Origin: Arthrobacter terricola
GTDB taxonomy: Bacteria > Actinomycetota > Actinomycetes > Actinomycetales > Micrococcaceae
Assembly (NCBI RefSeq): GCF_004354015.1
Contig: NZ_SMRU01000019.1
Span: 59,877 to 123,876, forward strand
DNA: 64,000 nucleotides
Reading direction: 5' to 3'
Under the pieces are notes generated by a model. The model was not told the origin of the DNA. It searched no databases and worked only from the letters and a program-made list of their open reading frames with translations. The position numbers were made by a program, and so were the translations under genes. How positions within the stretch are numbered: position 1 is the first letter of the stretch; the number at the start of each line of letters is the position of its first letter. This document shows positions 30,548 to 38,915 of this stretch, piece by piece.

Positions 30548-31975
30548 ATGACTTCAATGAATGCGGAGATCCCGCAGACCTTTTCAAACCGCGCCGGCAC
30601 CATCAATGTGGATGCGCTCAAGTCTGCCGTAGACGCCACCTTCGACCACACCCTGGAACGGTTGAAGACCCTCGTGTCCATTCCCGGCATCGCGTGGCCC
30701 AGTTTCGACCCGGCGGAACTTGAACGAAGCGCCGAGACCGTCGCGGAATTCGTGCGCGAGGCAGGTTTTGCCGACGTGCAAATATTGCGATGCAACAAGA
30801 CAGACGGCACTCCCGGCGGGCCCGCCGTCGTCGCCCGCCGCCTCGCCGGCCCCGGCAAGCCGACCATCCTGCTCTATGCGCACCATGATGTCCAGCCACC
30901 CGGCGACTCGACGCTGTGGAACTCCGAACCGTTTGTTGCCGAGGAGCGGGACGGCCGCCTTTACGGACGCGGAGCCGCCGACGACAAAGCGGGAATCATG
31001 GCGCACTTGGCCTCATACGCCGCTGCCACCCAGGTTCTCGGCGACGAATTCGGCCTGGGCGTGACGCTGTTCTTCGAGGGTGAGGAAGAGGCCGGTTCAC
31101 CGACGTTCCGGACGTTCCTCGAAACGCACCGCGAGCTTCTCGCGGCGGACGTGATCGTCGTCGCCGATTCGAGCAACTGGAAGGTCGGAGTTCCGGCCCT
31201 CACCACCAGCCTGCGCGGCCTGGTGGACGGCACCTTCGAGGTGCGCGTCCTCGATCATGCCGTCCACTCCGGCATGTTCGGCGGCCCCGTCCTGGATGCC
31301 CCCACGCTGTTGTCGCGCCTGATCGCCACCCTGCATAACGACGACGGCAGCGTCGCCATCGAAGGACTGGTCGGCAAGGACGACGTCGTCGAGGACATCG
31401 ACGAGGAGCAGTACCGCGCCGACGCGTCAGTGCTCGACGGCGTCCGGCTCGCCGGAAGCGGCAGCATCGCTTCGCGCCTGTGGACCAAGCCTGCCCTCTC
31501 GATCATCGGAATCGACGCACCCGCCGTCGATGTCGCCTCAAACACCCTGATCCCGGCGGCCCGGGCCAAGTTCAGCCTTCGGCTCGCGCCCGGCCAGGAT
31601 CCGGACGCCGCTATGGACGCCGTGGAAGAGCATGTGAAAACCCACGCACCGTTCGGAGCGAAGGTGACTTTCACGCCGGGGGAGAGGGGCAACGCGTTTG
31701 CCACCGACACGGCATCGACGGCCGCGCGGATCGCCATGTGGGCACTTGGAGAGGCCTGGGGAGTACCGGCAGTGGAAATGGGGATCGGTGGCTCCATCCC
31801 GTTCATCGCCGACCTGACCGAGACCTATCCGGAAGTACAGATTCTTGTGACCGGCGTTGAGGACCCCGATTCCCGCGCCCACAGCGCCAACGAGTCGCTT
31901 CACATCGGCGACTTCCGAAACGCCGTGCTGGCGGAGGCCCTGATGTTGGCCCGATTGAACGTCGGAGGGCTGTAA
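30548..31975 (+). CDS. M20 family dipeptidase
   Basis: 475 residues. Zinc ligands and catalytic residues are recognisable: LLYAHHDVQPPGD (His and the following Asp), RGAADDKAG (bridging Asp), and FEGEEEAGSP (catalytic Glu plus a metal-binding Glu), then a dimerisation (lid) domain about 215-330. It is of the PepV/ArgE-like dipeptidase kind, probably cytoplasmic. I chose the ATG at 30548; the frame is open further upstream, but that part reads as non-coding. It is divergent from DUF3043 and ends at the hairpin 31993-32018. Confidence 0.93.
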   Translation: MTSMNAEIPQTFSNRAGTINVDALKSAVDATFDHTLERLKTLVSIPGIAWPSFDPAELERSAETVAEFVREAGFADVQILRCNKTDGTPGGPAVVARRLAGPGKPTILLYAHHDVQPPGDSTLWNSEPFVAEERDGRLYGRGAADDKAGIMAHLASYAAATQVLGDEFGLGVTLFFEGEEEAGSPTFRTFLETHRELLAADVIVVADSSNWKVGVPALTTSLRGLVDGTFEVRVLDHAVHSGMFGGPVLDAPTLLSRLIATLHNDDGSVAIEGLVGKDDVVEDIDEEQYRADASVLDGVRLAGSGSIASRLWTKPALSIIGIDAPAVDVASNTLIPAARAKFSLRLAPGQDPDAAMDAVEEHVKTHAPFGAKVTFTPGERGNAFATDTASTAARIAMWALGEAWGVPAVEMGIGGSIPFIADLTETYPEVQILVTGVEDPDSRAHSANESLHIGDFRNAVLAEALMLARLNVGGL

Positions 31976-31992
31976 CACGGCGCGAATCGCCT

Positions 31993-32018
31993 GGGTGGCC
32001 GGGCTGCCCCGGCCACCC
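31993..32018 (+). terminator. Terminator after the M20 dipeptidase gene
   Basis: Perfect 11-bp stem (31993-32003 and 32008-32018) with a CTGC loop, starting 18 bases after the stop codon. No T run. Confidence 0.65.
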
Positions 32019-32024
32019 CGCGGG

Positions 32025-32041
32025 CTTGTTCCGGGAACAAG
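32025..32041. promoter_or_regulatory. 17-bp palindrome upstream of erpA
   Basis: CTTGTTCC-G-GGAACAAG, perfectly symmetric around one base. It lies between the M20 terminator and erpA and could be a protein operator. The regulator is unknown. Confidence 0.4.
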
Positions 32042-32068
32042 GCAAGTGTCCCCGCGGTTACGTTAGAA

Positions 32069-32110
32069 GTTATAGCTATGCGTCGGCTCGACGTAGCATG
32101 TAGCTATAAC
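32069..32110. promoter_or_regulatory. Inverted repeat with 22-nt spacer upstream of erpA
   Basis: GTTATAGCTA at 32069-32078 and TAGCTATAAC at 32101-32110 are exact reverse complements. The spacer contains a further small GTCG/CGAC pair. The AT-rich arms stand out in this GC-rich genome. It could be an operator or an RNA hairpin in the erpA leader; erpA starts 72 bases downstream. Confidence 0.5.
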
Positions 32111-32181
32111 CCGCACGTATTTGGGTAAGGGCAGAATGCGCGGACGCGCGGCTGCCAAGAGCTTCATAAGAAGGTAGGCCA

Positions 32182-32568
32182 ATGAGCACTGCAACCAACG
32201 AAAACAGCACCGGAGCGCAGGTCGCCGGCGGCGAGCTTCCCGAGCACGAGGTCATGCTGACCGACGTCGCTGCAGGCAAGGTCCGGAGCCTACTCGAACA
32301 GGAGGGGCGCACGGACTTGCGGCTTCGCGTCGCAGTTCAGCCCGGCGGCTGCTCCGGCTTGATCTACCAGCTTTACTTTGACGAGCGCTTGCTCGACGGC
32401 GATGCTGTCCGCGACTACGATGGCGTCGAAGTTGTTGTCGACAAGATGAGCGTGCCGTATCTCAGCGGTGCCAGCATCGACTTCGAAGACACGATCTCGA
32501 AGCAAGGCTTCACCATTGACAACCCCAACGCCGGCGGGTCTTGCGCCTGCGGCGATTCGTTCCACTAA
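32182..32568 (+). CDS. erpA: Iron-sulfur cluster insertion protein ErpA
   Basis: 128 residues of the A-type carrier (HesB/IscA/ErpA) family. The three cluster ligands are visible: Cys57 in PGGCSGL, and Cys121 and Cys123 in SCACGDSFH at the C-terminus. It delivers Fe-S clusters to client enzymes, and a client such as the respiratory chain is immediately downstream. The N-terminal ~20 residues are a variable extension. The ATG is preceded by AAGGTAG-type sequence (AGGTAGGCC). Confidence 0.92.
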   Translation: MSTATNENSTGAQVAGGELPEHEVMLTDVAAGKVRSLLEQEGRTDLRLRVAVQPGGCSGLIYQLYFDERLLDGDAVRDYDGVEVVVDKMSVPYLSGASIDFEDTISKQGFTIDNPNAGGSCACGDSFH

Positions 32569-32587
32569 CCCGGAGTTTTTGCGCACT

Positions 32588-32639
32588 GTCGGCCCAGTTC
32601 AGGAGCGGGTTTAAACCCGCTCCGACGCACTGGGCCGAC
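32588..32639. terminator. Two-tier terminator between erpA and ctaC
   Basis: An inner perfect hairpin (32602-32623, GGAGCGGG...CCCGCTCC) sits inside an outer pair, GTCGGCCCAGT (32588-32598) with ACTGGGCCGAC (32629-32639). It begins about 20 bases after the erpA stop and should end its transcript before the cytochrome oxidase genes. Confidence 0.8.
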
Positions 32640-32752
32640 ATGTCTGCGAAAACCGCTTGGGAGCGGTAAGCTCTACATCGGGTAGTAAAACTTTAGTGTG
32701 CCCGGTGGGGTTTTGGCCGGCCGGGCTGCAGCAACAAGAGGAAGGGCCGTCT

Positions 32753-33625
32753 GTGAGTTCGCAGAACCGAACCGGCAGCCGACGCAAACAGATCATTTCG
32801 ATCACTGGCTTGGCACTAGCCGGCGCGTTGGCTTTGACCGGATGTTCACCAGAGGCAGCGAAGGGCTGGTTGCCCACCGATCGTGGGACTACTAGTAACA
32901 CCGGCCGGATCATGGACCTCTGGGTCAACTCATGGATCGCCGCCCTGTCCGTTGGTGTCATCACCTGGGGCTTGATCATCTGGTGCATCATTGCGTACCG
33001 CCGCCGCAAAGGCACCACGGGATTCCCGAAGCAGCTCAGCTATAACCTCCCTTTGGAGGTCTTTTATTTGACCATTCCGCTGTTCATGGTCTTGGTGTTC
33101 TTCTACTTCACCGACCAGGACCAGCGTGCCATCGATGACCGCTCGCAGCCGGCCGACGTGACAATCGACGTCCGCGGCAAGCAGTGGGCGTGGGACTTCA
33201 ACTACGTCAAGGGCTCGGTTATTTCCGAGGACCTGCACGAGGCAGGCGTCCAGGCCCACCTTACGGGCAACAACGTAGACAAGGACAAGCTTCCCACCTT
33301 GTACCTGCCGGTCAACAAGTCGGTTGACCTTGAGCTCAACTCCCGCGACGTCATCCACTCCTTCTGGGTACCGGCCTTCCTGCAGAAGCGCGACATGATA
33401 CCCGGCAAGACCAACTACATCAGGGTCACCCCCACCCAAGAGGGAACCTATGACGGCAAGTGCGCCGAACTCTGCGGTGAATACCACTCCGAGATGCTGT
33501 TCCGTGTGAAGGTCGTTTCCGAGGCTGAATTCCAGGCACACATGGACCAGCTTCGCCAGAGCGGCAACACGGGTCTCCTCGATTCGAAGTACGACCGCAA
33601 CCCAGACCTGAACGTAAAGAACTAA
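32753..33625 (+). CDS. ctaC: Cytochrome c oxidase subunit II
   Basis: 290 residues. A lipoprotein-like signal ([12 protein letters not shown]) at the N-terminus is followed by two membrane segments (about 55-80 and 100-120) and an extracytoplasmic cupredoxin domain with the CuA site [14 protein letters not shown] (two Cys, His, Met, with the upstream His in HSFWVPAF). It receives electrons from the bc1 complex's diheme cytochrome and passes them to heme a. The GTG at 32753 has AGGAAGG upstream. It is followed within 10 bases by ctaD. Confidence 0.95.
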   Translation: MSSQNRTGSRRKQIISITGLALAGALALTGCSPEAAKGWLPTDRGTTSNTGRIMDLWVNSWIAALSVGVITWGLIIWCIIAYRRRKGTTGFPKQLSYNLPLEVFYLTIPLFMVLVFFYFTDQDQRAIDDRSQPADVTIDVRGKQWAWDFNYVKGSVISEDLHEAGVQAHLTGNNVDKDKLPTLYLPVNKSVDLELNSRDVIHSFWVPAFLQKRDMIPGKTNYIRVTPTQEGTYDGKCAELCGEYHSEMLFRVKVVSEAEFQAHMDQLRQSGNTGLLDSKYDRNPDLNVKN

Positions 33626-33635
33626 GGGAAGCGAC

Positions 33636-35357
33636 GTGGCTACTTATACTCAATCCGCCGGGGTCCTTGATGCTCCGGTAGTACCGAAATCCAAGGGGCG
33701 CATCGTCGTCAACTGGATCACCTCGACTGACCACAAGACCATCGGGTACATGTACCTGATCGCGTCCTTCGTGTTCTTCTGCCTCGGCGGCGTGATGGCG
33801 CTGCTCATCCGTGCGGAACTGTTCGAACCGGGCATGCAGATCCTGCAGACCAAGGAACAGTACAACCAGCTCTTCACAATGCACGGCACGGTCATGCTGC
33901 TGATGTTCGCGACGCCGCTCTTCGCCGGCTTCGCCAACGTCATCATGCCTCTGCAGATCGGTGCTCCTGACGTCGCGTTCCCGCGACTGAACGCCCTGGC
34001 TTTCTGGTTCTTCCTCTTTGGCTCCACCATTGCGGTTTCCGGCTTCATCACCCCGCAGGGTGCGGCTTCCTTCGGGTGGTTCGCCTACGCGCCACTGTCC
34101 GACACCACCTTCACTCCCGGTGTTGGTGGCGACCTCTGGGTGTTCGGCCTGGCCCTGTCCGGTTTCGGCACCATCCTTGGTGCGGTCAACTTCATCACCA
34201 CGATCATCTGCATGCGAGCTCCTGGCATGACGATGTGGCGCATGCCGATCTTCACCTGGAACACCCTCGTCACGGCCATCCTTGTCCTCATGGCCTTCCC
34301 GCCGCTCGCCGCGGCACTGTTCGCGCTGGGTGCTGACCGCCGCTTCGGTGCACACATCTTCGATCCGGAAAACGGTGGCGCCGTCCTTTGGCAGCACCTG
34401 TTCTGGTTCTTCGGCCACCCCGAGGTCTACATCATTGCGCTGCCGTTCTTCGGCATCGTGTCCGAGATCTTCCCGGTCTTCAGCCGCAAACCGATCTTCG
34501 GCTACAAGGGCCTTGTCTACGCGACCATTGCCATTGCGGCATTGTCCGTGACCGTGTGGGCACACCACATGTACGTGACCGGTTCCGTGCTGCTGCCGTT
34601 CTTCTCCTTCATGACCATGCTGATCGCGGTTCCCACCGGCGTGAAGTTCTTCAACTGGATCGGCACCCTCTGGCAGGGTTCGATCACCTTTGAAACTCCC
34701 ATGCTGTGGAGCATCGGCTTCCTGGTCACCTTCCTTTTCGGTGGCCTGACCGGCATCATCCTGGCTTCGCCGCCGCTTGACTTCCACGTTTCGGACTCCT
34801 ACTTCGTGGTTGCCCACTTCCACTACGTGGTCTTCGGCACGGTTGTGTTCGCGATGTTCGCAGGGTTCTACTTCTGGTGGCCCAAGTGGACCGGCAAGAT
34901 GCTCAACGAACGCCTCGGCAAGATCCACTTCTGGCTCCTGTTCCTCGGCTTCCACGGCACCTTCCTGATCCAGCACTGGCTGGGTGTCGAGGGTATGCCG
35001 CGTCGTTACGCGGACTACATGCCGCAGGACGGCTTCACTTGGATGAACCAGTTCTCCACGATTTCATCCTTCGTCCTTGGCGCCTCTCTGCTGCCGTTCT
35101 TCTGGAACGTCTACATCACGTGGCGGAGCAACAAGAAGGTTGAAGTTGATGACCCCTGGGGCTTCGGTGCTTCGCTTGAGTGGGCCACGTCCTGCCCGCC
35201 GCCGCGCCACAACTTCACGTCGTTGCCTCGCATCCGTTCGGAGCGTCCTGCGTTGGACCTGCACCACCCGGAATTGGCGCAGAGCCACACCATCGATATC
35301 CCGAAGCCAGCAGCAAGCATGCTCGGCAACGCTGAGCAGGAGGACACTTCAAAGTGA
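33636..35357 (+). CDS. ctaD: Cytochrome c oxidase subunit I (aa3 type)
   Basis: 573 residues with twelve membrane segments. It carries the heme a and heme a3-CuB ligands: [15 protein letters not shown] (heme His), [21 protein letters not shown] (CuB His-Tyr), [10 protein letters not shown] (CuB His pair) and HFHYVVFG (heme a3 and a His). This is the catalytic subunit reducing O2 to water with proton pumping. The C-terminal tail is polar, ending DTSK. It starts with GTG 33636 preceded by AAGGGAAG and overlaps the next gene's GTG by 4 bases. Confidence 0.97.
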   Translation: MATYTQSAGVLDAPVVPKSKGRIVVNWITSTDHKTIGYMYLIASFVFFCLGGVMALLIRAELFEPGMQILQTKEQYNQLFTMHGTVMLLMFATPLFAGFANVIMPLQIGAPDVAFPRLNALAFWFFLFGSTIAVSGFITPQGAASFGWFAYAPLSDTTFTPGVGGDLWVFGLALSGFGTILGAVNFITTIICMRAPGMTMWRMPIFTWNTLVTAILVLMAFPPLAAALFALGADRRFGAHIFDPENGGAVLWQHLFWFFGHPEVYIIALPFFGIVSEIFPVFSRKPIFGYKGLVYATIAIAALSVTVWAHHMYVTGSVLLPFFSFMTMLIAVPTGVKFFNWIGTLWQGSITFETPMLWSIGFLVTFLFGGLTGIILASPPLDFHVSDSYFVVAHFHYVVFGTVVFAMFAGFYFWWPKWTGKMLNERLGKIHFWLLFLGFHGTFLIQHWLGVEGMPRRYADYMPQDGFTWMNQFSTISSFVLGASLLPFFWNVYITWRSNKKVEVDDPWGFGASLEWATSCPPPRHNFTSLPRIRSERPALDLHHPELAQSHTIDIPKPAASMLGNAEQEDTSK

Positions 35358-35755
35358 GAGTCGAATCATGGATCTTCGGAGCAGGTACGTTCTTCTTCGT
35401 ACCGGTCGCAATCGTCTACGGATTCCTGACCCACTGGACTGAATGGGTAGGCATCCTCGGCATCCTCCTTGTCGGTGGCCTGGCAGGCATGATCGGCGCC
35501 TACCTCGGCTTCACCGGCAAGCGCGTGGGAATGCGTCCCGAGGACCGCGCCGACGCTGAGATTCACGAAGGCGCCGGCGAGCAAGGCCACTTCAGCCCCT
35601 GGAGCTGGTGGCCGATGGTTCTCGGCCTGGCCTGCGCAGGCGGCTTCCTTGGCCTGGCCGTTGGTTTCTGGATCACGGCCGTTGCCGCTGGCCTGGCGAT
35701 TGTGGCGCTGGTTGGCTGGGTCTTCGAATACAGCCGCGGAGACCACGCTCACTAG
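35354..35755 (+). CDS. ctaF: Cytochrome c oxidase subunit 4 (CtaF)
   Basis: 133 residues, four hydrophobic segments in two pairs (about 7-50 and 84-125) with the charged middle (about residues 55-80). It begins [20 protein letters not shown]. This is the actinobacteria-specific subunit IV of the aa3 oxidase. GTGA overlap with the ctaD stop shows coupling. Transcription most likely ends at the hairpin 35767-35809. Confidence 0.92.
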   Translation: MRVESWIFGAGTFFFVPVAIVYGFLTHWTEWVGILGILLVGGLAGMIGAYLGFTGKRVGMRPEDRADAEIHEGAGEQGHFSPWSWWPMVLGLACAGGFLGLAVGFWITAVAAGLAIVALVGWVFEYSRGDHAH

Positions 35756-35766
35756 TAGCACCAACT

Positions 35767-35809
35767 AATAGCGGAGGGTCCCACCATAATGGTGGGACCC
35801 TCCGCTATT
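35767..35809. terminator. Bidirectional terminator between ctaF and ptsH
   Basis: A perfect 20-bp stem (35767-35786, 35790-35809) with a TAA loop, then TT on the ctaF side. The gene on the opposite strand (HPr) ends 47 bases later. Confidence 0.9.
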
Positions 35810-35855
35810 TTGCTTTAAGACGTCTATAGTCGCCGTTCAACATTAGGTTTGCCGC

Positions 35856-36149
35856 TTAGCGTCCTTCTACGGCCTCCAGGACGGCCGTGAGCGCCTTGAG
35901 GGCACCAGCGACCTCGTCGAGGGATCGGCCCGGCGGGAGAGCCTCTCCAGCGACTGAGAGAACCACCTCGCATCCGTGCCCGAAGTCTTCGGTCATAACT
36001 TCGAGCAGGGACCGGGCATCGACCGAATGCTGGCCGGGCTTGCGAATTGTCACAGGAAGTCCGGTCGCTGTCACCTCCCGCACGAAGACCGCGGCGGCAC
36101 GCGCGTGAAGGCCGATCTCAGCGGCGACAATGGCTTTAAGCTCGGGCAA
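35856..36149 (-). CDS. ptsH: HPr family phosphocarrier protein
   Basis: 97 residues. The phospho-histidine is His15 in EIGLHARAAA. A second region, VDARSLLEVM, corresponds to the Ser46 regulatory segment. It is the phosphocarrier of the sugar PTS, taking the phosphate from PEP via enzyme I to the sugar-specific EIIA. There is no enzyme I nearby, but a dasR-like regulator lies divergent and the dre operator is between them. The start is TTG at 36149, preceded by GAGGAG. HPr is usually ~85-90 residues; the length here is slightly long. Confidence 0.92.
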   Translation of the reverse strand: MPELKAIVAAEIGLHARAAAVFVREVTATGLPVTIRKPGQHSVDARSLLEVMTEDFGHGCEVVLSVAGEALPPGRSLDEVAGALKALTAVLEAVEGR

Positions 36150-36242
36150 ACCGGCTCCTCTAACTCCGACGGCCTCACGCCGACTGCTATTTTGATCCCT
36201 ACAAGCGTAGCGCCGCGAACTGTATGCTCGATTTGTTTACCG

Positions 36243-36259
36243 GGCTGGTCTAGACCTGC
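36243..36259. promoter_or_regulatory. DasR-type (dre) operator
   Basis: CTGGTCTAGACCTG is a close match to the dre consensus (A/G-C-TGGTCTAGACCA); the GGTCTAGACC core at 36247-36256 is perfectly palindromic. It lies 94 bases upstream of ptsH and 56 bases upstream of the GntR/DasR-like start, so it may control both. Confidence 0.75.
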
Positions 36260-36312
36260 GCCTGGTTTGGCATACCCTTGATCCATGGAAATCTTCTTGG
36301 CCGAAGACTGTC

Positions 36313-37104
36313 ATGCCTGCTGAGGCTTCCCGCATAGTGGGGGAGATCGACCGCAAAAGCGGAACTCCGATTTACATACAACTCAGGGAAATCCTGCGTA
36401 CCTACATCGCCGAATCATGCCGGCCCGGCGCCGCGTTACCGTCCGAGCGGGACCTTTCCGAACGCTTCGGCTTGGCAAGGATGACCGTTCGCCAAGCTAT
36501 CGACGCGCTTGTGGGCGAAGAAGTCATCGAACGGGTTGTCGGACTTGGCACGTTCGTCCGCAAGCCGAAACTCGACCTTCAGGTGAAACTGACTTCGTAC
36601 AGCGAAGAGATGCAGCGCCGCGGCATGGTGCCTGCTGCCAAGGTTCTGAGCTTCGAGCAGATCGCCGCGAGTGCGTTCTTGGCACGGGAACTCCAGCTCG
36701 AGGAGGGAACGCCATTGGTCCGCTTCAGGAGGCTCCTCCTTGCCGACAACGAACCCATGAGTGTGGACGAGAACTTCATCCCGGCGCATCGGGTACCAGG
36801 GCTTCTGGACGAAGCACCGCCAACATCGCTCTACAACGTCCTGAGCGAGAAATATGGCCTGGTCATGGAGTGGGGTGAAGACATGATCGAAGCAACAGCA
36901 GCATCACCGTCAACCGCGCGTCTCTTGAACGTCGACGTCGGTACGCCGTTGCTCAAAATCCAGCGCCACGCCTTCGTAGCACGTTCCATGGTGGACTATT
37001 CCGTTTCCTACTACAGGGCCGACCGATACAAATTGTGGGTTCCCCTCCAGCGGCCGGGAGTCCGGTCCACCCGGAGCCAGGCCACAGGCTACCGTAACCA
37101 CTAG
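36313..37104 (+). CDS. GntR family regulator, DasR-like (UTRA domain)
   Basis: 263 residues. The N-terminal winged helix includes GTPIYIQLREILRTYI and ERFGLARMTVRQAIDALVGE, the GntR/HutC fold. The remaining two thirds are the UTRA sensor domain. Relatives such as DasR and NagR bind glucosamine-6-phosphate or GlcNAc-6-phosphate and control the PTS and chitin/GlcNAc use. The dre-like site at 36243-36259 upstream of the ATG suggests autoregulation and control of ptsH. The symbol dasR is withheld because effector and targets are unverified. Confidence 0.88.
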   Translation: MPAEASRIVGEIDRKSGTPIYIQLREILRTYIAESCRPGAALPSERDLSERFGLARMTVRQAIDALVGEEVIERVVGLGTFVRKPKLDLQVKLTSYSEEMQRRGMVPAAKVLSFEQIAASAFLARELQLEEGTPLVRFRRLLLADNEPMSVDENFIPAHRVPGLLDEAPPTSLYNVLSEKYGLVMEWGEDMIEATAASPSTARLLNVDVGTPLLKIQRHAFVARSMVDYSVSYYRADRYKLWVPLQRPGVRSTRSQATGYRNH

Positions 37105-37113
37105 TCCGATGCG

Positions 37114-37141
37114 GCTGGATGCCGTGGTTAGGGCATCCAGC
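37114..37141. terminator. Hairpin after the GntR gene
   Basis: GCTGGATGCC (37114-37123) and GGCATCCAGC (37132-37141) form a perfect 10-bp stem with an 8-base loop, 9 bases after the GntR stop. A stronger hairpin follows at 37178-37216. Confidence 0.55.
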
Positions 37142-37177
37142 GTTGGGCAACATCGGGGCAAACAGACATAAAGAAAG

Positions 37178-37216
37178 CGAGAGAGGGTCCCATCCATTGG
37201 ATGGGACCCTCTCTCG
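37178..37216. terminator. Bidirectional terminator between GntR and qcrB
   Basis: Perfect 18-bp stem (37178-37195 and 37199-37216), loop ATT, followed by TT. It lies between convergent transcripts, just before the qcrB stop at 37233. Confidence 0.9.
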
Positions 37217-37232
37217 TTGGTATCAGCGGAAG

Positions 37233-38915
37233 CTAGTGGCTCAAAGTCCTCTGCTCGTCGCCGGACTCGATGGCTTCGTGGTGGCCGTGGCTGTGAGCTG
37301 CTGCCAGCTCAGCCGGAGTTGCAGGAGCAACGCGGTCTTCGAAGAACCACCGGGAAAGAGCGGCGCGACGCTTTTCCTTGCGGGTTACAACGCCATGCTC
37401 GTTCGGTTCTGCAGGCAGCGGAACCGGGGATTCGAAGCCCACGAGCCTGTACTGCTTGTAGTCGTTCAGCGGGGCGTGGACCTCGATGAACTCGCCGTGG
37501 GGCAGGCGCACAATACGACCGGTCTCGCGGCCGTGCAGCGCGATTTCGCGGTCCTTGCGTTGGAGCGCCAAAGCCACGCGCTTGGTCACGATGAACGCAA
37601 ACACCGGTCCGAGGAAGAACAGCGCACGCAGCCAGTACGTGACGTCATTCAGGGCAACGTGGAAGTGCGTTGCAATGAGGTCGGAACCAGCGGCAGCCCA
37701 CATCACGCAGTACCAGGTGAAACCTGCGACGCCGATCGCGGTACGGGTCGGAGCGTTGCGCGGACGGTCAAGCACATGGTGCTCACGGTCGTCCTTGGTG
37801 ATCCAGCGTTCGATCCACGGGTAGGTGAACAGCACCGTGAAGATAATGCCGGCAGGAACAAGCGCGGGCAGCAGCACATTCAGGGTCAGCACGTGACCGA
37901 AAATGATGTACTCGAAGTGGAAGTCATTGACGACGCCAGGCATCAAACGCAATGCGCCGTCGACAAAGCCGATGTACCAGTCAGGCTGTGTACCTGCCGA
38001 CACGGGGGAGGGGTCGTACGGACCGTAGTTCCAGATCGGGTTGATAGTGAACATGGCGGCCATGAGTGCGACGACACCAAACACGATGAAGAAGAAGCCA
38101 CCGGCCTTCGCTGCGTAAACCGGACCCAGTGGGTAGCCGACGACGTTGCCGTCATTGCGGCCCGGGCCAGGGTACTGCGTGTGCTTATGCACAACCACCA
38201 TGAAGAGGTGGATGACAATCATCAGCAAGATCATCGCCGGCACGAGCAGGATATGCAGCACGTACAGGCGTCCGATAATCGCCGTGCCCGGGAACTCGCC
38301 CCCGAAGAGGAAGAACGAGATGTACGTTCCGATCACCGGGATGGACTTGATGACACCGTCGATGATCCGCAGGCCGTTACCGGAAAGCAGGTCATCGGGA
38401 AGGGAGTAGCCAGTGAAGCCTTCAGCCATAGCCAAGATCAGCAGGACACCACCAACGACCCAGTTCATCTCGCGCGGCTTGCGGAAAGCACCCGTGAAGA
38501 ACACGCGGAGCATGTGAACGCCAAGCGATGCCACGAACAGCAGTGCCGCCCAGTGGTGGACTTGGCGGAAGAACAAGCCGCCGCGGATATCAAAGGAAAT
38601 GTTCAGGGAGGAGTTGTACGCTACCGACATCTCGACGTTGTACAAGGGCGTGTACGAACCCGAGTAGTGGGTTTCCGCCATGGACGGGTCGAAGAAGAAC
38701 GTCAGGAAGGTACCGGACATCAGGAGGATGACGAAGGAGTACAGCGCCACCTCACCGAACATGAACGACCAGTGGTCAGGGAAGACCTTCCGGCCGAACT
38801 CGCGCAGGATGCCGGATCCGCCGACGCGCTGGTCAACGAAGTCAGTGATGCGGCCGACTTTGGTCTTGGCCGTGAAGGGGACTTCAGCTGTTGATGAGGC
38901 GCTCATGCTCGTCAC
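37233..38915 (-). CDS. qcrB: Cytochrome bc1 complex cytochrome b subunit
   Basis: 560 residues, longer than mitochondrial cytochrome b owing to a polar C-terminal extension (about 430-560). The heme-ligand His pairs are in the second and fourth membrane helices (QVHHWAALLFVASLGVHMLR and HILLVPAMILLMIVIHLFMVVVHKH). It transfers electrons from menaquinol to the Rieske protein and cytochrome c. The GTG start overlaps the end of qcrA; an ATG 9 bases later is possible. Last gene of ctaE-qcrCAB. Confidence 0.96.
   Translation of the reverse strand: MTSMSASSTAEVPFTAKTKVGRITDFVDQRVGGSGILREFGRKVFPDHWSFMFGEVALYSFVILLMSGTFLTFFFDPSMAETHYSGSYTPLYNVEMSVAYNSSLNISFDIRGGLFFRQVHHWAALLFVASLGVHMLRVFFTGAFRKPREMNWVVGGVLLILAMAEGFTGYSLPDDLLSGNGLRIIDGVIKSIPVIGTYISFFLFGGEFPGTAIIGRLYVLHILLVPAMILLMIVIHLFMVVVHKHTQYPGPGRNDGNVVGYPLGPVYAAKAGGFFFIVFGVVALMAAMFTINPIWNYGPYDPSPVSAGTQPDWYIGFVDGALRLMPGVVNDFHFEYIIFGHVLTLNVLLPALVPAGIIFTVLFTYPWIERWITKDDREHHVLDRPRNAPTRTAIGVAGFTWYCVMWAAAGSDLIATHFHVALNDVTYWLRALFFLGPVFAFIVTKRVALALQRKDREIALHGRETGRIVRLPHGEFIEVHAPLNDYKQYRLVGFESPVPLPAEPNEHGVVTRKEKRRAALSRWFFEDRVAPATPAELAAAHSHGHHEAIESGDEQRTLSH

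Noticed and set aside
33426..34976. 516-residue minus-strand frame opposite ctaD
   Set aside because: Highly charged, repetitive composition caused by the GC-rich ctaD on the other strand.
37119..38894. 591-residue plus-strand frame opposite qcrB
   Set aside because: Shadow of qcrB; no start site, no domain.
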